Shown here piece after piece: positions 43,490-52,894 of a DNA stretch of 64,000 nt. Position numbers and translations under genes: made by a program. The stretch covers positions 67,918-131,917 of the forward strand of contig AWNV01000001.1 of assembly GCA_000493965.1 (NCBI GenBank). Direction: 5' to 3'. How positions within the stretch are numbered: the first letter of the stretch is position 1; every line of letters starts with the position of its first letter. The stretch comes from Candidatus Aminicenans sakinawicola JGI OTU-1 (GTDB lineage: Bacteria > Acidobacteriota > Aminicenantia > Aminicenantales > Aminicenantaceae). The notes below the pieces were generated by a model. The model was given only the letters and a program-made list of their open reading frames with translations. It had not been told where the DNA came from and searched no databases.

Positions 43490-44710
43490 ATGACTGCTTT
43501 AAAACGTATTTTATTCTTGAATAGATCTTTCTATCCGGATGTAGAATCAACTGGTCAATTATTAACAGAACTTTGTGAGGAACTTGAGAATGACTTTGAA
43601 ATTCATGTAATATGTGGGAATCCTCTTTATAAAAAAGTTAAAAATAGGGGAATAATCAATAAATCACTTTATAGAAATATAACAATATGGAGAATAAATA
43701 ACACAAGATTTCCAAAAAAGCATTTATTTGCCCGAATTATTAACTTAATTTCTTATTTTATCCCGTGCTTTATTAGAATATTTTTCTTTAAAAACATTGC
43801 ATGTGTTATCGCAGAAACAGATCCTCCTTTACTAGGGATAATAGCTTGTTTATATAGTAAAATTCGGAATTCTTGCTTTATTTACTATGTTCAGGATCTT
43901 TGGCCAAATGTGGGGATTGTAAATGGCCAATTAACTAACCGGTTAATCATAAAAATATTAAAGAGGGCAAATAAATTTCTTTACGACAATTCAAAGAAAA
44001 TAATTGTCCCTGGGAGAGATATGAAAATACGATTGGTTGAGGAAAATCGTATTCCTCCGCACAAAATTGAAGTCGTAGAAAATTGGGCCGATCCAAATCA
44101 AATTTTCCCAATTAAACGAAAAGACAATATTTTTTTAAAGCAAAGTTTTTTTAAAAATAAATTTGTGGTGATGTACTCTGGAAATATTGGCTTATCCCAG
44201 GACCTTGAAAATATTATTTATTTGGCGGATTCATTAAAAGAAATCGATGATATTTTGTTTGTTTTAATTGGAGAAGGAGCTTATAAAGATAAACTAATCA
44301 ATTTGTCTGCTTCTCTGGGGTTGAAAAATATAAAATTCTTGACTTATCAAGACAAAGAAAATTTAAAATTTACCTTGAGTGCTGCCCATGTTCACTTAAT
44401 CCAAATGAAGAAGGGAATGAGAGGAAACATTGTTCCAAGTAAAGTATATGGTATCATGGCAGCAGGGAAACCATTTATTGCGGCTGTGGATGAAGAGAGT
44501 GAAATATATAAAATGACGTACAAATTTAAATGTGGAATTAACGTTAATCCTTCTAATGTCGAAGAATTAGAAAAAGGTGTGCTCTGGGCTTATAAGAATA
44601 GAGATAAAATAGAAAAGATGGGGAAAAACGGAAGAAATGCCTTAGAAAAGTATTATTCAAAGAAAATATGCACCCAAAAATTTAAAAAAGTGATCGAAAA
44701 TGCAATTTAA
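43490..44710 (+). CDS. Glycosyltransferase family 4 (WcaI/WbuB-like)
   Basis: A 406-residue GT-B enzyme. ILFLNRSFYPDVESTGQLL is the typical opening of WbuB/WcaI-like enzymes, and FIYYVQDLWPNVGIV, VENWADPNQIFPI, VMYSGNIGLSQDLENII and NIVPSKVYGIMAAGKPFIA are characteristic later blocks. WbuB transfers N-acetyl-fucosamine-type sugars and WcaI fucose-type sugars, but the donor here is unknown. Two hydrophobic segments near residue 85-105 suggest membrane contact. It starts four bases after the previous stop. Confidence 0.87.
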   Translation: MTALKRILFLNRSFYPDVESTGQLLTELCEELENDFEIHVICGNPLYKKVKNRGIINKSLYRNITIWRINNTRFPKKHLFARIINLISYFIPCFIRIFFFKNIACVIAETDPPLLGIIACLYSKIRNSCFIYYVQDLWPNVGIVNGQLTNRLIIKILKRANKFLYDNSKKIIVPGRDMKIRLVEENRIPPHKIEVVENWADPNQIFPIKRKDNIFLKQSFFKNKFVVMYSGNIGLSQDLENIIYLADSLKEIDDILFVLIGEGAYKDKLINLSASLGLKNIKFLTYQDKENLKFTLSAAHVHLIQMKKGMRGNIVPSKVYGIMAAGKPFIAAVDEESEIYKMTYKFKCGINVNPSNVEELEKGVLWAYKNRDKIEKMGKNGRNALEKYYSKKICTQKFKKVIENAI

Positions 44711-44713
44711 TAC

Positions 44714-46087
44714 ATGATAGGAATGAAAGAAATAATAGTAAAAAATAAATATGTTGGTCCTGGAATAAAATATATAGGCTGGAGTGGACGCGGGTGGGCA
44801 GATGGAGGACCAACTGGTGCAGGTCCAATTTACTGCAAAGCTCCATCATGGGAAAGTTATGGCAAAGAAATCGGAATCAATATGGTGAGAATGGGATTCT
44901 CGATGAAACATTTTCTTCCTGATAATTTAAATGACAAATATTCTTTATCCGAATATGTAAAAAAGGGAATGGAAAATGTTGAAGTTTCATGGGCTAAAAG
45001 TGAACGTACAAGCTATTCCTATTGTATAGAAAGATGTCATGATTTGGGTTGGAAAATCCTTATTTGTGTCAATCCTTCTCTAAATAGTAATTGGAATCCG
45101 TCTTTGATAACTCAATCATCCGATTTTCTTACAATATGGGAAAAATTTTGTTTTTACTTAGCTAAATCAATAGAAGAAAATTGGCCTGGAATGGCTGATT
45201 TTTTTGAAATAACAAATGAGCCTGATATAGGATATTTTGATGGAGAAACGTTTCTTCCTGGTTATAAAGGAATTCGTAAGGGAATTACTCCTTTTCAATA
45301 TTGTCTCTTACTTCAGAATGCATATAGAGGTATAAAAAAAGCGGTACCTAACGCTAAAATCATAGGACCTGGTATTGCAAGTTGGGACCAAAAATGGATT
45401 AAAGAAATTTTTATGCAGAGCGGTTCTTCTTTAGATGGAATATCTTATCACAATGTAATGGGAAATTTTCGAGATATGGATGTATTAAAGGAGGCAAGAG
45501 AATTGCTGTTGCAGTATGTGCCTCAATCTTCAGATAATATTTTCAACAGTGAATGGGCATTGTGGCCAAACCATGATACTGATAATCTGGAAACTGCTCT
45601 TAGAATAGCTCAAATTTTATATTACCAAGCGGTTGGTAATGTCTGTGGTTCTTTATACCTTGGACCTTCACAACCAAGGGAATTTAAAAAAGGATTAGGA
45701 GTGTTAAAATTTTATTCAAATAATCCTGATTTGGTTGAGAGAACTTTAACTTTTTTCGTTTTTCGTCTAATGGTAAGAGGACTTTTAGAAGGAAAACAAT
45801 TAGAATTAGTAAACCCTTTTGAAAAGTTGAAAATATTAGCTCTTTTTAGAAATCAACAGGAGCTTGTAATTACTATAATTAATCCGAGCAAGAAGAAGTT
45901 TAGAGGTATTTCTATCATTATTGATGAGAGTATAAATTTAAAAGAAAAAGCTTCTTTAAAAATATATCAATTCGATCATAATTATCTTGACGATTATAAA
46001 GAATCTTATTACAAGATTTTAAATGCGTTTGATGTTAAAGCTAAAAGTATAATTCAGTTTGTAATTTCAATTTCTAATCCAAAATGA
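44714..46087 (+). CDS. Clan GH-A glycoside hydrolase-like protein without signal peptide
   Basis: A 457-residue protein with a TIM-barrel glycosidase layout. FFEITNEPDIGYF holds the N-E-P acid/base motif of clan A at about residue 167, and FNSEWALWPN offers a second glutamate as nucleophile at about residue 278. A small C-terminal beta domain follows. It resembles family 39/5-type enzymes. There is no signal peptide, so it would work in the cytoplasm unless exported by another route. It overlaps the next gene as ATGA and follows a glycosyltransferase by three bases, so it is embedded in the biosynthetic operon. It may trim chains, act on lipid-linked intermediates or bind glycan. Confidence 0.7.
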   Translation: MIGMKEIIVKNKYVGPGIKYIGWSGRGWADGGPTGAGPIYCKAPSWESYGKEIGINMVRMGFSMKHFLPDNLNDKYSLSEYVKKGMENVEVSWAKSERTSYSYCIERCHDLGWKILICVNPSLNSNWNPSLITQSSDFLTIWEKFCFYLAKSIEENWPGMADFFEITNEPDIGYFDGETFLPGYKGIRKGITPFQYCLLLQNAYRGIKKAVPNAKIIGPGIASWDQKWIKEIFMQSGSSLDGISYHNVMGNFRDMDVLKEARELLLQYVPQSSDNIFNSEWALWPNHDTDNLETALRIAQILYYQAVGNVCGSLYLGPSQPREFKKGLGVLKFYSNNPDLVERTLTFFVFRLMVRGLLEGKQLELVNPFEKLKILALFRNQQELVITIINPSKKKFRGISIIIDESINLKEKASLKIYQFDHNYLDDYKESYYKILNAFDVKAKSIIQFVISISNPK

Positions 46088-48648
46088 GAATTATCGAAAA
46101 ATTGGCAAAGAAAACTCCTGAATTTAAAAGTAATGAAGTAAAGATTGTCTCTGACATAAAAAACTCAATATCAAAATATAAAAATCTATTTGCTTTCCTT
46201 TTTTTTGTTATACTGGCAATAATAGCGATTGGAGCCAATCCCTTAGCTAGGGAAACTGTAGGTCCTTTCGATCTTTTAGTGTCAAGTCATGGCTATTCAT
46301 CTGTTGCCCCTTCCAATATGAAGGTTCGTTGTCGTGAACGCTCAGATATATTAGATGCAAGGTTTCCAGGATTGATCAAACTTAAGAATGAATTTTACTA
46401 CGATCTCAAAAATTTCAATAAAAAAAAACTGGATTTAGTTGGCAACTTGTATGTATTGATATGGAAACCAAGTTTATTAATATTTGTATGTATCCCGAAT
46501 GATCCATTAGCTTATTATTGTTCACAGCTATTTAAATTAATAATTTCTGGATTTGGGATTTTCCTTTTCTTGCGATTATTTCTTTCTTATCCGGCTTCCC
46601 TTTTCGGGGGAATTGTGTATATGCTTTGCGGCTTTAATGCCGCCTGGTTTTTTTGGCTACAAGTAGACACTTCTATGTGGATTCCATGGCTCTTTTGGGC
46701 CGTTGCTGCATATCTCATTTCAAACCGAACCAGATACCTTTTCCTTACTACTTTAATAAGTGTATTTTTAATTAAAGGAGCATTTCCTGCAGTTGCTGCT
46801 TATGGATTTTATTCAGTTGCTTTATTTATTTTAATATATAACATTTTCAACTATAAAAGCATTTATTCCTTTTTCAAAAAAAGCATCACTCCCTTATTAT
46901 TTGTTGCTTTTGCTTATATAATTTCCAGTGATTATTTATTAAATTTAATTAATACCATTGAAAATGCAGATTTATCTTACAGAGGAAGAGCTAATACGAT
47001 TCTTAGTTTGAAAAAGTTAAAAAATTTATTTAACCCAAGCGATCTCCATGTGGAGACCTCTATCTATAGCGGTTTCCTTGCCTTTATTTTTTCTTTAATC
47101 AGTTTCCCTTATTTGTGGGTGAAAAAGGAGTCTAAAAAGTCAAAATCGTTTTATGTCTTTTCATTGCTTTTGATGATAATTTCTATCGTTATTGCATATG
47201 GTCTAATAAATCATAATCTAATACGTAAAATACCGATATTCTCTTCCAATCCATGGCAAAGAATGAGTGTAATCATCGGCATATCAATTGCTTTGCTTTC
47301 ATCCTCTTTTATAGAAATCCTCCAAAATTTAAAAAAAAGATCATCGAAAGTTTTTAAGCTTATCACACCTTTGTTGATTATTTTCTGTCTTATCCAATTT
47401 ATTGATCAAAAGAAATATTTCAATAAATTCAACGGTGCTTCACGTTCGGAATATTTTTTTCCTTTAACGCCCTCGATTGACTTTGTAAAAAAAAATATAA
47501 AGGACTATCAATCTATTATTGCAGATAACTCGTTTAGTATATCTGGGACCTTATCTTCGTATGATCTTTTTGAGTGGTATCGTCATTCTTTCAGAAGCAA
47601 AGCAGAAAAAAAACTCTTACTATCGCTTGCCCCAAATTCAGACGCAAGCCCTACTGCATTTAATCCTTCATCACGAAATATCGATTTTTCATCTCCATTA
47701 ATGAATCTATTTACTATAAGATATATTTTAATCAATGCAAAATATATTTCAGTCAATAAAAAAAAATTAATTTCTATTATAACTATCCCGTTTTATAGGC
47801 AGCCCCAAATTAGCCATTGTCCTTCACCTCCAATTCCTTCCAACGAAATATGTCAACATTTTTATTTGTCGGAAAGTAGGCATTTATCTGGTATAAATCT
47901 TTATCTTGCAAACTATGGAAATAACAATTTTGATTCAGATGTATTACTGAAATTGTTTGATTCGAAGAATCACGAACTCATCGGTATTTCAAAAAAAGAC
48001 AAGAAGTACATTAAAGATAATACCTGGGAATATTTTGGTTTTGACAAGCCCATAAAATTAGAAAAGGGAGAGTACGAATTCTCGTTAACACTTGTAAATA
48101 AAAAGACGCACTCGATGCTTTCAGTATGGTCAACTAAAAGAACATCGGAAATAAATAGCTATTTAACTGTTAATGGAGAAGAAACTGATCTTTCATTCAA
48201 ATATTCATTACATAGAGCAATTAATATTGACAAAAAAAAATATCGGGTCCATAGACTAGAGCGAGCTGTTGCAGTTGTAGAAAATTTAGAATGCCCGGAA
48301 GGGCCTTATTTGATCTCCGATATTGATAAGTACCCTCCAGTTATAAAAATTAGAAATCTAACTTACGAAAGTACTGTCGGAGAGATTGCAATCCATCTCC
48401 CAGAGAAATGTTCAGGATACGTGATTATTCCCCGTCCTAATGATAATTATCTTGCTTATGTAGATGGGAAATTAAAAGATATAGAGCAATACTTAGGGGT
48501 CATGCCTGCAGTTTATGTAGATAATAATACTCAAATTTTTATCAAAAAAAAGCCTTTTTATCTTATGACTGGTTTTATTATTTCTTTTCTTTCATTATTA
48601 TTTTTCGTAATTCTTTTATTTTTCAAACGGAAGAACAGGAATTTTTAA
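46084..48648 (+). CDS. YfhO-like polytopic membrane protein
   Basis: An 854-residue membrane protein of the same general family as the one at 3778. A cytoplasmic N-terminus of about 35 residues precedes the first helix (LFAFLFFVILAIIAIG). An extracytoplasmic loop with SDILDARFPGLIKL follows, and then about ten helices including ASLFGGIVYMLCGFNAAWFF. A large periplasmic domain (from about residue 455) ends with YVIIPRPNDNYLAYVDGKLK and a last helix. YfhO-type proteins are thought to use polyprenyl-phosphate sugars. Its ATG overlaps the stop of the glycosidase-like gene, so the two are coupled and may work on the same glycan. Confidence 0.65.
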   Translation: MRIIEKLAKKTPEFKSNEVKIVSDIKNSISKYKNLFAFLFFVILAIIAIGANPLARETVGPFDLLVSSHGYSSVAPSNMKVRCRERSDILDARFPGLIKLKNEFYYDLKNFNKKKLDLVGNLYVLIWKPSLLIFVCIPNDPLAYYCSQLFKLIISGFGIFLFLRLFLSYPASLFGGIVYMLCGFNAAWFFWLQVDTSMWIPWLFWAVAAYLISNRTRYLFLTTLISVFLIKGAFPAVAAYGFYSVALFILIYNIFNYKSIYSFFKKSITPLLFVAFAYIISSDYLLNLINTIENADLSYRGRANTILSLKKLKNLFNPSDLHVETSIYSGFLAFIFSLISFPYLWVKKESKKSKSFYVFSLLLMIISIVIAYGLINHNLIRKIPIFSSNPWQRMSVIIGISIALLSSSFIEILQNLKKRSSKVFKLITPLLIIFCLIQFIDQKKYFNKFNGASRSEYFFPLTPSIDFVKKNIKDYQSIIADNSFSISGTLSSYDLFEWYRHSFRSKAEKKLLLSLAPNSDASPTAFNPSSRNIDFSSPLMNLFTIRYILINAKYISVNKKKLISIITIPFYRQPQISHCPSPPIPSNEICQHFYLSESRHLSGINLYLANYGNNNFDSDVLLKLFDSKNHELIGISKKDKKYIKDNTWEYFGFDKPIKLEKGEYEFSLTLVNKKTHSMLSVWSTKRTSEINSYLTVNGEETDLSFKYSLHRAINIDKKKYRVHRLERAVAVVENLECPEGPYLISDIDKYPPVIKIRNLTYESTVGEIAIHLPEKCSGYVIIPRPNDNYLAYVDGKLKDIEQYLGVMPAVYVDNNTQIFIKKKPFYLMTGFIISFLSLLFFVILLFFKRKNRNF

Positions 48649-48727
48649 TCCTAGACCTTATATTGACTGATTTAACAGGATTGTCAATTACGTTGGTATA
48701 GTGAGAGATTACTTTAAAGCTGGATAG

Positions 48728-48916
48728 TTATTTAGCCTTGCAGGCAGTGAAAAGCAATATCTCTCTTTTCCAATCCTGCGGCCACATTTTCTTAGCAGTC
48801 TTCAAAATCAGAGGATAGCGCAGGGCTATGAAAGGGTGAAAAACTGCATATTTGATTTTATGAGTCAATTTGAACAATATGCCTGTCAGTTTTAGAATTT
48901 GATATTCACTATATCC
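48728..48916 (-). pseudogene. Decayed C-terminal fragment on the minus strand, origin uncertain
   Basis: An open frame of 62 codons without a start reads on the minus strand from 48916 and ends with a stop at 48728-48730. It contains ILKLTGILFKLTHKIKYA, FHPFIALRYPLILKTAKKMW and WKREILLFTACKAK. The ending resembles the tail of SAM methyltransferases in such clusters, but I cannot prove a family. A stop codon precedes it and no start or ribosome site is present. I read it as the remnant of a lost gene in the gap between the YfhO protein and the SGNH protein. Confidence 0.35.
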
Positions 48917-48970
48917 TTATGTAAAATAAATTATCAAAGCTTAACAAATTTTTATTATTATTTAGATAAT

Positions 48971-51625
48971 ATGGAAAATATGATTTTTAAATTTAAAAAA
49001 TTATCTCTTTTTGTATTTTTAATATTGTTTATTTCAGTCAAGCTTCAATTTGCTGAAGAAAATGTCATATCTATTCAAGGGAAAGATGGGGCACCTTTCT
49101 TTGATCGTCACGGGAATTTAAACATAGTTTATATAACTTCCTATGGCAGGATAGGATTATTAACGCAGCAAGAAAGCAAATTTAAGATTGCTGATATTCA
49201 AAATATTCATTATACAGATAATATTTCTTCTATCTGTACGAAAAGAGATAAGATAGGAAGGATATGGCTTGTATGGGAAGAAAGAGGATCTGAAAGAAGT
49301 GATATATATATAGCTCAGTTGAGAAACAACAAAATCGTTAATCCTGCCGCTTTGACTGATAATATGAGAGGATTTAATTTTTCACCCAATATAAATTTTT
49401 CCCTTGAGAATGATTTGTTTATGGCATGGGTAAATTATTATCAAAAAAAATACACAATCGTGGTTAAAAATGTTACAACAAATCAATGTTGGCACATAAA
49501 TTCTTATTCAGCTCTTGACCCTCAATTAATAATCGATGGAACAGGAAAAATATGGCTTTTCTGGGTTGGACAGCTTAGAAATTATGACGAAATTTTATAT
49601 ACTACTCTTGATGGGGAGAAATGGAAAGAACCTTCAAGCTTAAATCAATTTCCTGATGTCCCTCATATTACTCCCTCTATCGCTTTGGATTTTTATGGCT
49701 TTCCTCATGTTGTATGGAGTTCATATGACGGAGATGACTATGAATTGTATTATTCGTACTGGGATGGAAATAAATGGCATAAAGAAGAAAAAATTACCAA
49801 TAATATTAACACAGGTGACACTTTTCCTTGTATTTCATTGTTTTTAGATGGGATTCCTACAGTTGCTTGGGTTAAAAGTATTAATTGTAAACACGAAGTA
49901 TGGCTAATCCATAAAAATGGTGAAGAATGGAGCCATGAGATTAAAATCTCAGACAATGAGGACATAATTAGACCTCCAAAGCTTATTTCCTCGGGAGGAA
50001 AAATTGGTGTTTTATGGCAAACCGGAACAGAAATTAAGGCCTTTTTAATACAGCCTCATGAATTGCAGGAAATATTCTTCTTTCCAAAAAATAAAAAAGA
50101 CTCCTTTCTCACTATTCTTGAATTAGATGAGAATAAATATATTGGTTTTGGAAACAGCATTACTTATGGAATAATAAACTTACTCCCTGCTCCTGACAAA
50201 GGTTATATACCACGACTAGAAAAGCTTATTGATGACAATATAAGTAATGGTACAGTTCTAAACCGTGGTGTTGGTGGTGAATACACATCCGAAGGCTTGA
50301 GCCGGATTAATTCAGTGATAAATAGTGATAAAGCAAAAACTATATTTCTGATGGAGGGAACAAATGATGTAAAAGATACAAAAATTTCAATAGATACAGC
50401 CGCCTTTAATTTGCAGGAAATGGCAAAAAAATGCCTTGATTTCAAAATGACAGTCTTTCTTTCATCTATAATTCCAAGATTATCTTGGTCTGAAATGTTA
50501 AAAGAACGAATCCTTGGACTTAATAATAAAATTAGATCGATAGCATCCAATCTAAAACTATATTTTGTCGATCAGTTTAATGCTTTTTATAATTATCCGG
50601 GAGGTTGGACAACATTATATAGTGATGCAACTCATCCGAATGAGACAGGTTACCAATTAATGGCTAAAACCTGGTATGAATCTCTTAAAGATACTATTCA
50701 AAAACCTTCTATAGAAATTAACAAAGATTCTCTTTTTTTTAAAGGACAAAAAGAAGAATCAAACTTTCCTCCTCAGGTATTCAAGATAAGAAATTCTGGA
50801 GTAGAAGAGTTAACTTATAACATTAGTGCAGATAAAGATTGGATGAATGTTTCTCCTGAGACCGGTGATTCAAAAGGCGAATGGGATGAAATTCAGGTCT
50901 CAGTAGACATTTCAAATTTATCTTATGGAACGCATCAAGGAGAGGTTGTAATTACATCAAATAATGCTGATAATAGTCCACAAAAGCTGACTGTATATTT
51001 AAACATTGAATTCCCCCCTTCTATAGAAATTAACAAAGCATCTCTTTTTTTCGAAGGACAAAAAGAAGAATCAAACTTTCCTCCTCAGGTATTCAAGATA
51101 AGAAATTCTGGAGTAGGAAAGTTAACTTATAACATTAGTGCAGATAAAGATTGGATGAATGTTTCTCCTGAGATCGGTGATTCAAAAGGCGAATGGGATG
51201 AAATTCAGGTCTCAGTAGACATTTCAAATTTATCTTATGGAACGCATCAAGGAGAGGTTGTAATTACATCAAATAATGCTGATAATAGTCCACAAAAGCT
51301 GACTGTATATTTAAACATTGAATTACCCCCTCTTTATTCTCCAATAAATTTTCATGGAGAAAAGAAAAAAAATAGATCTTTATTTCAGGTAGAATATATC
51401 AATATCTTGGCATGGGAAGCAAACCCTCAAAATAAAGATATTATAGAAAAATATAAAATTTATCTTATTGATGAGGGCGAAAATATTTTATTGAGAGAAA
51501 TTAATGTGGGTACTTTTGAATATTGGATACGAAAAGTGGATAAAGATAAAGTTTATAAATACGGACTAACTGCTTTTGATATTTATGGAAGAGAAAGCGA
51601 TCCTGTTTACACTGAAGTCGAGTAA
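48971..51625 (+). CDS. Secreted SGNH hydrolase with propeller, repeat and FN3-like domains
   Basis: An 884-residue exported protein. A signal peptide (KKLSLFVFLILFISVKLQF) opens it. Residues about 35-370 are a sialidase-like propeller with blades such as IWLVWEERGSERSDIYIAQ and HVVWSSYDGDDYELYYS. An SGNH/GDSL domain follows: GFGNSITYG (block I, about residue 392), NRGVGGEYT, EGTNDVKD and DATHPNETGY (catalytic Asp and His). Two nearly identical 104-residue beta domains (578-785) and an FN3-like end follow. I start at ATG 48971 because it sits right before the signal peptide; a TTG at 48899 adds 24 residues. It likely removes acyl groups from glycan outside the cell. Confidence 0.75.
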   Translation: MENMIFKFKKLSLFVFLILFISVKLQFAEENVISIQGKDGAPFFDRHGNLNIVYITSYGRIGLLTQQESKFKIADIQNIHYTDNISSICTKRDKIGRIWLVWEERGSERSDIYIAQLRNNKIVNPAALTDNMRGFNFSPNINFSLENDLFMAWVNYYQKKYTIVVKNVTTNQCWHINSYSALDPQLIIDGTGKIWLFWVGQLRNYDEILYTTLDGEKWKEPSSLNQFPDVPHITPSIALDFYGFPHVVWSSYDGDDYELYYSYWDGNKWHKEEKITNNINTGDTFPCISLFLDGIPTVAWVKSINCKHEVWLIHKNGEEWSHEIKISDNEDIIRPPKLISSGGKIGVLWQTGTEIKAFLIQPHELQEIFFFPKNKKDSFLTILELDENKYIGFGNSITYGIINLLPAPDKGYIPRLEKLIDDNISNGTVLNRGVGGEYTSEGLSRINSVINSDKAKTIFLMEGTNDVKDTKISIDTAAFNLQEMAKKCLDFKMTVFLSSIIPRLSWSEMLKERILGLNNKIRSIASNLKLYFVDQFNAFYNYPGGWTTLYSDATHPNETGYQLMAKTWYESLKDTIQKPSIEINKDSLFFKGQKEESNFPPQVFKIRNSGVEELTYNISADKDWMNVSPETGDSKGEWDEIQVSVDISNLSYGTHQGEVVITSNNADNSPQKLTVYLNIEFPPSIEINKASLFFEGQKEESNFPPQVFKIRNSGVGKLTYNISADKDWMNVSPEIGDSKGEWDEIQVSVDISNLSYGTHQGEVVITSNNADNSPQKLTVYLNIELPPLYSPINFHGEKKKNRSLFQVEYINILAWEANPQNKDIIEKYKIYLIDEGENILLREINVGTFEYWIRKVDKDKVYKYGLTAFDIYGRESDPVYTEVE
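50705..51328 (+). repeat. 312-base tandem duplication encoding two 104-residue beta domains
   Basis: Units 50705-51016 and 51017-51328 are almost identical in DNA. The differences I see are a few bases around the start of the unit (GAT to GCA, AAA to GAA), GTAGAAGAG to GTAGGAAAG, ACC to ATC, and the last codons. The near absence of silent differences points to a recent duplication or ongoing gene conversion. The encoded domain (QVFKIRNSGVEELTYNISAD) resembles BACON/ASPM-SPD-2-type immunoglobulin-like modules. Confidence 0.95.
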
Positions 51626-51711
51626 ATCATCTGGGATAAATTTGAATATCATTTAAAAAAACAGCAATTATGTGCTAAAGTGATTAGAATGTTAAAAAAG
51701 GAAGATTTGTA

Positions 51712-52773
51712 ATGAAGCTAATAGTTGAAGCATTTATTGTTTCGGGTCTCATATCATTTATTTTAACTTTGGGCTTAACAAAATTAGCTCATAAATGTAA
51801 TTGTTTTAATAAATTTAACAATAGAATCTTTAAAGAAAAAAATGCACCAAGAATCGGAGGGATTTCTGTATTTTTTTCTGTATTTTTTTCTATGTTATTT
51901 ATTCAAATGGTTACATCTAATTATATTTTCCAAGATCTCGATAAAATTATAAATATCCCTCTGTTAATTATTGCTATCTTAATAATTTTTACTTTAGGTT
52001 TATATGATGATTTTATTGGCACAAATGTTTTAAGTAAAATTTTTTTCCAGATTATTGCGGCAGCAATAATTTATTTTGGCGGGCTTAAAATAGCAGAAAT
52101 TAGTATTCCCTTTATAGGATCTAAAAATATAAATTTTTTCCTGTCTTTTTTATTAACTATTTTATGGGTTTGCGGTATAACAAACGCTGTTAATATTATA
52201 GACGGAGTAAATGGATTAGCTGCCGGAATATCATTTTTTGCACTCCTTTCTCTCGGAGTCTTGGCATTTTTATCGTCTCAATATTATCTTGTTGTGATTA
52301 TAGCTGTCTTATTAGGGGTAATAAGCGGATTTTATCCCTTTAACTTCCCTAGAGCAAAAATATACTTAGGAGATTCTGGGAGTTTAGTGATTGGATTTAT
52401 TCTTGCCGCTTTATCTATGGCAACAATTCAAAGAAAGGCTTCATTAGCTATTGTTTTATTGATCCCTATTATTATTTTATTTCTTCCAATACTAGAAACG
52501 ATTGTAACAATAATAAGGAGAATTTATAAAAGGAAGAATATCTTTAAGAGAGATACTGACCATCTTCATTACAGGTTTTTAAGAAAAGGCTTTTCTGAAA
52601 CTAAAACAACATTGATTCTAACTTTCATATCGTTTTTATTTTCATTGAGCGGGATACTGTTTGAATTTGTTAAAAGAGAACTAAGAGTATTACTTCTATT
52701 TTCTATATTTTTAATTTGTTTTTTTCTCTTGAAATATTTAGGTTATATCAGGATAAATTCAAGATCAAAATGA
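51712..52773 (+). CDS. Undecaprenyl-phosphate GlcNAc/sugar-1-phosphate transferase (WecA/TagO type)
   Basis: A 353-residue polytopic protein of the MraY/WecA family. NAPRIGGI (residues 44-51), GLYDDFIG with the acidic pair at 99-100, NAVNIIDGVNGLAAG at about 158-172, YLGDSGSLVIG and the cytoplasmic DTDHLHYRF are the family motifs. It transfers a HexNAc-1-phosphate (or related) to undecaprenyl phosphate to start glycan assembly at the inner membrane. The HLHYR motif matches the HIHH region used for carbohydrate recognition in WecA. Three closing helices follow. It precedes the rml genes by 121 bases. The symbol is left open because wecA, tagO and wbpL are equally possible. Confidence 0.92.
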   Translation: MKLIVEAFIVSGLISFILTLGLTKLAHKCNCFNKFNNRIFKEKNAPRIGGISVFFSVFFSMLFIQMVTSNYIFQDLDKIINIPLLIIAILIIFTLGLYDDFIGTNVLSKIFFQIIAAAIIYFGGLKIAEISIPFIGSKNINFFLSFLLTILWVCGITNAVNIIDGVNGLAAGISFFALLSLGVLAFLSSQYYLVVIIAVLLGVISGFYPFNFPRAKIYLGDSGSLVIGFILAALSMATIQRKASLAIVLLIPIIILFLPILETIVTIIRRIYKRKNIFKRDTDHLHYRFLRKGFSETKTTLILTFISFLFSLSGILFEFVKRELRVLLLFSIFLICFFLLKYLGYIRINSRSK

Positions 52774-52834
52774 CTCTATATATTGATAATATTTCCAGAT
52801 AAATGTGTGCACATGTCGTTAGAGAAAAAATTAG

Positions 52835-52863
52835 TTGACCTCTGTCAATAAGCACAGTAGACT
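52835..52863 (+). promoter_or_regulatory. Candidate promoter for the rml operon
   Basis: TTGACC at 52835-52840 and TAGACT at 52858-52863 are 17 bases apart and lie 32 bases before the rmlA start. TTGAC/GTCAA inside the same stretch (52835-52848) also forms an inverted repeat, which could be an operator. Evidence is box similarity and position only. Confidence 0.45.
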
Positions 52864-52894
52864 GGCTTTTAACTTAAGGTGATAAGGTTTTAAG

